10,594 nt of DNA. Source: an uncultured Bergeyella sp. (GTDB taxonomy: Bacteria > Bacteroidota > Bacteroidia > Flavobacteriales > Weeksellaceae). The notes beneath the pieces are model-generated. The model made no database searches. It was not told the DNA's origin and saw nothing but the letters and a program-made list of their open reading frames with translations. Shown piece by piece: positions 7,192-10,594 of the stretch. The translations under genes were made by a program, and so were the position numbers. Each line of letters opens with the position of its first letter. Within the stretch, counting starts at the first letter, position 1. The DNA is taken from positions 1 through 10,594 of the forward strand of contig CAKAOY010000027.1 of the NCBI GenBank assembly GCA_916710115.1, read 5' to 3'.

Positions 7192-7213
7192 CTTAAAAGT
7201 TGATTTTATTTTT

Positions 7214-7333
7214 TACTTTTGCTATAAATATTAGCATAAAGCATAAATTTTCATTAATAAGGTATTAAAGAAAGTAGAGTGCGAAAAAAATATAGGAAAA
7301 ATATCGTTACTTCGAAAAAAAAATGTAACTTTA
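7214..7333 (+). promoter_or_regulatory. Candidate promoter region of the ytxH-like operon
   Basis: Two candidate -7 boxes are present: TACTTTTG at 7214-7221 (exact TAnnTTTG, but it would leave a leader of about 140 bases) and TAACTTTA at 7326-7333 (last base differs, leader about 27 bases). Neither has a good TTTG at -33. An inverted pair GTTAC (7306-7310) and GTAAC (7325-7329) overlaps the second box and could be an operator. The choice cannot be settled from sequence. Confidence 0.3.
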
Positions 7334-7366
7334 CCCAAGAATTTAAATTTTAAAAATAAAATAGAT

Positions 7367-7624
7367 ATGGCAAGAACAGGAAGTTTATTGGCAGGTGTGC
7401 TTTTAGGAGCAGCAGCAGGTGTGGTTTTGGGAGTACTTTTTGCACCAGAGGAAGGAAAAGAGACTCGTAAAAAATTGAAAAAGAAAGTAGGTGATTTGGC
7501 AGAACAAGCAAAAGATACCTACGGTAATATCTCCAGTCAAGTAAGAGAAAAATATGACCAAATAAGAGACAAAGCCGTAGAAAAGACAGATGAATTTGAG
7601 TCTGAATTAGACGCATTGAGGTAA
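7367..7624 (+). CDS. YtxH domain-containing protein
   Basis: An 85-residue protein matching the YtxH family (PF12732). A glycine/alanine-rich membrane helix spans about residues 6-26 and is followed at once by the family motif FAPEEGKETRKKL (27-39). The rest is a long, highly charged amphipathic helix likely to form a coiled coil. YtxH-like proteins are small, membrane-anchored and often general-stress or osmotic-stress induced (B. subtilis ytxH lies in a SigB-controlled operon); the molecular job is unknown. It heads a three-gene run, with 12 bases to the next ATG. The start is fixed by the short MARTGS n-region before the membrane helix. Confidence 0.88.
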   Translation: MARTGSLLAGVLLGAAAGVVLGVLFAPEEGKETRKKLKKKVGDLAEQAKDTYGNISSQVREKYDQIRDKAVEKTDEFESELDALR

Positions 7625-7636
7625 TCTAATCTTTGG

Positions 7637-7948
7637 ATGATGTTTGGTATTTTCAAAGAATATATTGAAAAACGGATTAATCTTATCAAAATCAATGCAA
7701 TGGAGCAATCGGCAAAGATTTCGGGATTAATCTTTTTTTTCGCTATCGTTTTGGTAGTTTCTATGTTTTTTCTTGCCTTTTTGATATTGTCAATAGGAAT
7801 GCTAGTAGGTTCTTTATTAGGGAGTTATGCTTATGGTTTTCTATTGATGTCTTTAGTATGTATATTAGCCCTTGTACTTTTATTTAGATACAGGAAATCT
7901 ATTCAGGAGTATGCTGTTAATGTATTTATTAAATCTCTAAATGATTGA
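7637..7948 (+). CDS. Holin-like two-helix membrane protein (phage holin family)
   Basis: A 103-residue protein with an amphipathic basic N-terminal helix (residues 1-27, FKEYIEKRINLIKI), then two membrane segments at about 28-57 and 62-84, and a basic tail. This is the layout of the putative holin-X family (PF07332 type), often annotated 'phage holin family protein' in Bacteroidota although there is no phage gene nearby. It is more likely an envelope component working with the YtxH-like and the next protein. The second codon is also ATG, so the start may be 7640. Its stop at 7946-7948 is two bases before the next ATG, showing translational coupling. Confidence 0.75.
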   Translation: MMFGIFKEYIEKRINLIKINAMEQSAKISGLIFFFAIVLVVSMFFLAFLILSIGMLVGSLLGSYAYGFLLMSLVCILALVLLFRYRKSIQEYAVNVFIKSLND

Positions 7949-7950
7949 TT

Positions 7951-8418
7951 ATGAGTGATAGATATGATAGCTTGGCAAGTTTAAGAGCTAAAAAAGAGCA
8001 ATTACAAATCGAAATTGATAGGTTGGAATCCATTCTTATTTTCAAGAATCCGAAGGAGAGTTTAAGGGTAATAACAAAAGGTTATAAAAACAATAGAGAG
8101 AGCAGTTTGGTTCTTAGTAGAGGTTTCATTTTAGATAAGGTTACCGAGTTTTTAAAATTAGCGATTAAAGGAGGGATTTTATCCAAAATGCAGAAAACTC
8201 ATTATGAGGGAGATATCGTTCAGTATCTTGCGAAATTGGCAGTGTCTTATGTTGTCACTAACTATGTTCAAAAAAAGTTTGGAAAATCAAGTTGGCGAGG
8301 AAAGATTTTAGGAACCGTGTTGCTCTATTTTTTACCGATAATTATTGAGTTTATAGGACAAAAATTAGGTGAGTATCAGAGAAAAAAGACTGCAGAAAGT
8401 ATATCTCAATTAATATAA
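7951..8418 (+). CDS. Conserved hypothetical protein, third gene of the ytxH-like operon
   Basis: A 155-residue protein whose family I do not recognise by name. Residues 8-30 (LRAKKEQLQIEIDRLESIL) are a clear coiled coil. The middle (40-90) is basic and mixed, and residues 91-140 are amphipathic to hydrophobic, with a strong hydrophobic stretch at 120-135 (LGTVLLYFLPIIIEFIG) that may touch or cross the membrane. The ATG at 7951 is preferred over a TTG at 7945 that overlaps the previous stop codon. Its tight spacing to the holin-like gene says the two are made together; a role at the envelope alongside the two preceding proteins is inferred only from context. Confidence 0.75.
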   Translation: MSDRYDSLASLRAKKEQLQIEIDRLESILIFKNPKESLRVITKGYKNNRESSLVLSRGFILDKVTEFLKLAIKGGILSKMQKTHYEGDIVQYLAKLAVSYVVTNYVQKKFGKSSWRGKILGTVLLYFLPIIIEFIGQKLGEYQRKKTAESISQLI

Positions 8419-8503
8419 AAGATATAGTTTTTATTTGTATATTGCTGATATTTAATAAAATAAATGAAAATGGTAAAAAATATGAAAAAAAATGTAAAAA
8501 TAT

Positions 8504-8535
8504 TTTGATAGTAATATGATATTTATATATATTTG
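8504..8535 (+). promoter_or_regulatory. Consensus promoter in front of a gene-free transcript
   Basis: TTTG at 8504-8507, 20 bases, then TATATTTG at 8528-8535: an exact Bacteroidota promoter with the same spacing as the tRNA promoter in this window. Expected start about 8541. No ORF lies between it and the terminator ending at 8657. Confidence 0.65.
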
Positions 8536-8540
8536 CAGTG

Positions 8541-8657
8541 TGAAAGGTGTAGAAGTTACGAGATGTGATTTCTTAACTTAAAAGAAGCAATAATTTTTTT
8601 TCATCATTTGTGTTTTTGGAATCGCATTATAATTTTTTTATAGTGCGGTTCTTTTTT
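8541..8657 (+). ncRNA. Candidate small RNA (about 115 nt) or terC leader
   Basis: Between the consensus promoter and a strong intrinsic terminator lies a stretch without a usable reading frame. It contains a 27-base hairpin at 8553-8579: AAGTTA / TAACTT outer stem, a C-T mismatch, GAGAT / ATTTC inner stem (one G-U) and a GTG loop. An A/T-rich single-stranded part follows, then the terminator hairpin at 8620-8651. A further -7 box downstream (8674-8681) can serve terC, which favours an independent small RNA. A terminator-controlled leader for terC remains possible, but I see no yybP-ykoY manganese riboswitch signature. No known RNA family recognised. Confidence 0.5.
8620..8657 (+). terminator. 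Rho-independent terminator upstream of terC-family gene
   Basis: GAATCGCATTAT (8620-8631) pairs with ATAGTGCGGTTC (8640-8651) with two G-U pairs and a T-rich loop, followed by six T at 8652-8657. It would end the candidate small RNA and any read-through from the ytxH-like operon, which has no closer terminator. Confidence 0.85.
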
Positions 8658-8673
8658 GTATTAATAAAAAAAT

Positions 8674-8681
8674 TATTTTTG
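8674..8681 (+). promoter_or_regulatory. -7 box of the TerC-family gene
   Basis: TATTTTTG is an exact TAnnTTTG match, giving a start near 8687 and a leader of about 14 bases. The nearest upstream TTTG (8655-8658) is 15 bases away, shorter than usual, so the -33 element is doubtful. Confidence 0.4.
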
Positions 8682-8700
8682 TAAAAAATAAAAAAATAGA

Positions 8701-9711
8701 ATGAAGCAAAGTATTTTTAATATGCATCCAGGTCTTATTATTGGTTTTTTGGTATTGGTGGTAATAATGCTATTATTAGATTTAGGGATTTTTAATAAAA
8801 AAAGCCATATTGTATCGTCTAAGGAGGCTATGATATGGTCTGCGGTGTGGATATCTCTTGCTATGGGATTTTCGGGGGTGATATATTATGTCTTTAACCA
8901 AGATATAGGAGGCCACGAGGTAGCGATTGATAAAATTACAGAATTTCAGGCAGCATATTGGGTGGAGAAGGCACTTTCTGTAGATAATTTATTTGTGTTT
9001 ATTTTGATTTTTAATTTTTTTAAGGTGCCTCGCGAGTTGCATCATAAAGTATTGTTTTGGGGAATAGTTGGAGCCTTAATATTTAGGGCAATATTTATTT
9101 TTGCAGGAGTTGGACTTATTAATATTACCTATCTTCCAGAGATGGATTTGCTTGGTAAGGTAGTAAAAATAAATCCAATACTTACGATATTTGGTGTTTT
9201 CCTTGTTTATGCAGGTATTAAATCTTGGAAGGAGATAGGCAAGGAAAACGAAGAAGAGGACTATAGTGATAAGATGGGAGCCAAATTGGTGAAAAGGTTT
9301 TACAAAGTAAGCGACCAATATGATGGCGATAAGTTTTTTACTATTAAGGATGGAGTGAAATATGCTACACCTCTTTTGGTGGTTGTTACCGTGATAGAGT
9401 TTTCCGATGTATTGTTCGCGGTAGATTCGATACCTGCTATTTTTGCGATTTCAGAAGATCCATTCATCTTATATACATCTAATATTTTTGCGATTTTGGG
9501 GCTTCGGTCATTGTATTTCTTATTATCTAATTTCATCCATATGTTTGATAAATTACCTTATGGTCTTGCGATTATCCTTAGTTTTATAGGATTGAAGATG
9601 CTCATCTCTCCGTGGCTGCACATATCATCGCCTGTATCATTGGGGATTGTAGCAGGTGTACTTTTGGTATCGGTAGTTCTATCGTTAATGTACACTGAGG
9701 ATAAAAAATAG
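8701..9711 (+). CDS. TerC/Alx family membrane protein, probable metal (manganese) exporter
   Basis: A 336-residue integral membrane protein, the full length typical of the Alx/TerC family, with about nine membrane helices. The two family signatures are present: EKALSVDNLFVF at residues 89-100 and EFSDVLFAVDSIPAIFA at 233-249. The acidic residues Glu89, Asp95, Asp236 and Asp242 in these repeats are the proposed metal-binding site. A charged cytoplasmic loop spans about 175-215. E. coli Alx and related proteins are linked to manganese export and to pH or tellurite phenotypes; manganese is the best guess here but is inferred. The ATG at 8701 directly follows an A-rich leader; a second ATG at codon 8 is less likely. 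The gene stands alone between the terminators at 8620 and 9727. Confidence 0.92.
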   Translation: MKQSIFNMHPGLIIGFLVLVVIMLLLDLGIFNKKSHIVSSKEAMIWSAVWISLAMGFSGVIYYVFNQDIGGHEVAIDKITEFQAAYWVEKALSVDNLFVFILIFNFFKVPRELHHKVLFWGIVGALIFRAIFIFAGVGLINITYLPEMDLLGKVVKINPILTIFGVFLVYAGIKSWKEIGKENEEEDYSDKMGAKLVKRFYKVSDQYDGDKFFTIKDGVKYATPLLVVVTVIEFSDVLFAVDSIPAIFAISEDPFILYTSNIFAILGLRSLYFLLSNFIHMFDKLPYGLAIILSFIGLKMLISPWLHISSPVSLGIVAGVLLVSVVLSLMYTEDKK

Positions 9712-9726
9712 ATATGATTAATATTG

Positions 9727-9760
9727 AAATAAATTATCTCCTTGTGAGGTAGTTTATTTT
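9727..9760 (+). terminator. Probable terminator after the TerC-family gene
   Basis: A 14-bp stem (9727-9740 with 9746-9759, two G-U pairs) closes a five-base CTTGT loop. The right arm runs into TTATTTTGTTT. It begins 15 bases after the terC stop. The U-tract is interrupted, so efficiency is uncertain. Confidence 0.65.
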
Positions 9761-9762
9761 GT

Positions 9763-9851
9763 TTATCCACTAAAATGTGAATAAAAAAGTGAAAAACTTT
9801 GTGGATAAGTAAGTGGATAACTAAGTTAATAAGTGTGTTAATAATGGATAA
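9763..9851. repeat. DnaA-box-like cluster with a 12-bp tandem array
   Basis: TTATCCACT lies on the plus strand at 9763-9771. On the minus strand follow TTATCCACA (9800-9808, the exact E. coli-type consensus DnaA box), TTATCCACT (9812-9820), TTATTAACT (9824-9832), TTATTAACA (9836-9844) and TTATCCATT (9843-9851). The sites at 9800, 9812, 9824 and 9836 start exactly 12 bases apart. The array fills the gap between terC and mfd and may bind DnaA for origin, titration or transcriptional control. A possible -7 box for mfd (TAACTTTA, 9849-9856) overlaps its last unit. Confidence 0.6.
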
Positions 9852-9866
9852 CTTTAATATAAGTTT

Positions 9867-10594
9867 ATGGAGGTTTTAAAAAATATCTTTCTCTCGGAAC
9901 TTATTAAAAAAGATTTTGGGAGAGGAATAATAGATAGAATACAGCAGAAGAGACATTTATCTGTGAAGGGAAGTGTGGGGTCGTCAGTTTCAATTTTTGT
10001 TTCTGAAATATTTCTTACACAGCAAAAAAATATTTTTTTTATTCTTGACGACAAAGAGCAGTCGTATTATGCTACCACCGAAATTGAGGATTTTGTTGGT
10101 GCTGAGAATGTTTTATATTTTCCAGAAACCTATAAGCAACCCTATCAAATTGAGAAAACTCAAAATGCTAATATTGTGTTACGGACGGAAGTTTTGGAGG
10201 AGATTCTTAGAGATAGTGGGACAAAAAAAATCATTATAGCAAGTGCTTCGGCTCTGTCGGAAAAAGTCGTAAAGAGAGAGGACTTTACAGCGATTTCTCA
10301 AAAAATAAAAGTCGGTAGCCAGTTGAGTTCCGATTTCTCGGAGGAGTTGATGGGTAATTACCATTTTCAGCTTGTGGATTTTGTCTCCGAGCCTGGGGAA
10401 TTTGCTATTCGAGGAGGGATTGTCGATGTGTTTTCTTATTCTAATGAGAGGCCGTATCGTATCACTCTTTTTGGTAATGAGGTGGAGAGTATTAAGGAAT
10501 TTGATATTGAAACTCAGTTATCTACAAAAAAGATAGACGAATTTCAGTTAATTTCTAATATGAATATTACGGTGAAAAACGATAGAGTTTCTCT
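9867..10594 (+). CDS. mfd: Transcription-repair coupling factor Mfd (partial, N-terminal 242 residues)
   Basis: The frame is open from the ATG at 9867 to the window edge, giving about a fifth of the roughly 1100-residue family length. Mfd recognises RNA polymerase stalled at DNA damage, pushes it off with its helicase-like translocase and recruits UvrA. The visible part is the N-terminal UvrB-like module: residues 171-189 (DFVSEPGEFAIRGGIVDVF) and 202-209 (FGNEVESI) are the conserved strands shared by Mfd and UvrB, where UvrB has a matching F-x-V-R-G-D and LFGDE pattern. Because UvrB itself would show its Walker A motif within the first 50 residues and this protein does not, Mfd is preferred. 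RNA-polymerase-binding and translocase motifs lie beyond the window. The gene directly follows the DnaA-box-like array, which may control it. Confidence 0.88.
   Translation, partial: MEVLKNIFLSELIKKDFGRGIIDRIQQKRHLSVKGSVGSSVSIFVSEIFLTQQKNIFFILDDKEQSYYATTEIEDFVGAENVLYFPETYKQPYQIEKTQNANIVLRTEVLEEILRDSGTKKIIIASASALSEKVVKREDFTAISQKIKVGSQLSSDFSEELMGNYHFQLVDFVSEPGEFAIRGGIVDVFSYSNERPYRITLFGNEVESIKEFDIETQLSTKKIDEFQLISNMNITVKNDRVS

Noticed and set aside
7350..7616. Leucine-rich 88-codon minus-strand frame opposite the ytxH-like gene
   Set aside because: It is the antisense shadow of a Lys/Glu-rich coding sequence, which yields Leu/Phe-rich frames; the sense frame has a clear YtxH domain.
8541..8657. 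yybP-ykoY manganese riboswitch before the TerC-family gene
   Set aside because: TerC genes often have it, but the conserved GGGGAGUA-type core and paired helices are not present; the hairpin seen is of another shape.
9973..10239. Frames overlapping mfd on both strands (9973-10239 plus, 9854-10054 and 10179-10364 minus)
   Set aside because: The Mfd frame is open from 9867 to the edge with conserved motifs; the others lack family resemblance.
1..10594. CRISPR arrays, insertion sequences, transposase or phage structural genes
   Set aside because: No regularly spaced repeats of CRISPR length, no transposase-like frame and no terminal inverted repeats were seen; the holin-like protein alone does not indicate a prophage.

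Overview
The window looks like a chromosomal segment of a member of the Bacteroidota, most likely class Flavobacteriia (a Riemerella/Chryseobacterium/Elizabethkingia-like organism; the genus is a guess). Evidence: very AT-rich DNA, tRNA genes without an encoded CCA end, several exact matches to the Bacteroidota promoter (TTTG at -33, TAnnTTTG at -7), and a secreted protease ending in a type IX secretion (T9SS) sorting domain.

Layout, left to right. (1) 1-437, minus strand: the N-terminal part of a lipoprotein N-acetylmuramoyl-L-alanine amidase, cut by the window edge, with its promoter. (2) 484-850, plus strand: a compact tRNA operon, tRNA-Ser(GCT), tRNA-Pro(TGG), tRNA-Arg(TCT), with a textbook promoter in front and a 12-bp perfect terminator hairpin behind. 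(3) 851-2034: a gene-poor, AT-rich, apparently decaying stretch whose only recognisable content is a minus-strand J-domain (DnaJ-like) protein with HRD in place of HPD. Its C-terminal membrane part lies in the next frame, so this is probably one broken gene. (4) 2035-6534: a very large secreted S8 (subtilisin) protease with jelly-roll adhesin, PKD and FN3-like modules and a T9SS C-terminal domain, closed by a terminator shared with the convergent next gene. (5) 6537-7166, minus strand: a TRIC/UPF0126 seven-helix membrane protein. (6) 7367-8418, plus strand: a three-gene operon (YtxH-like protein, two-helix holin-like membrane protein, small unknown protein), probably envelope- or stress-related. 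(7) 8504-8657: an intergenic unit with a perfect promoter, a hairpin and a strong terminator but no ORF, a candidate small RNA. (8) 8701-9711: a TerC/Alx-family metal transporter with its own -7 box and a terminator. (9) 9763-9851: a cluster of DnaA-box-like sequences, four of them as a 12-bp tandem array. (10) 9867-end: the start of mfd, transcription-repair coupling factor, cut by the window edge.

Most genes are housekeeping or envelope functions standing in separate short transcription units rather than one pathway. The observations most worth checking are the candidate small RNA at 8504-8657, the 12-bp periodic DnaA-box array before mfd, and the split J-domain gene with the altered HPD motif.
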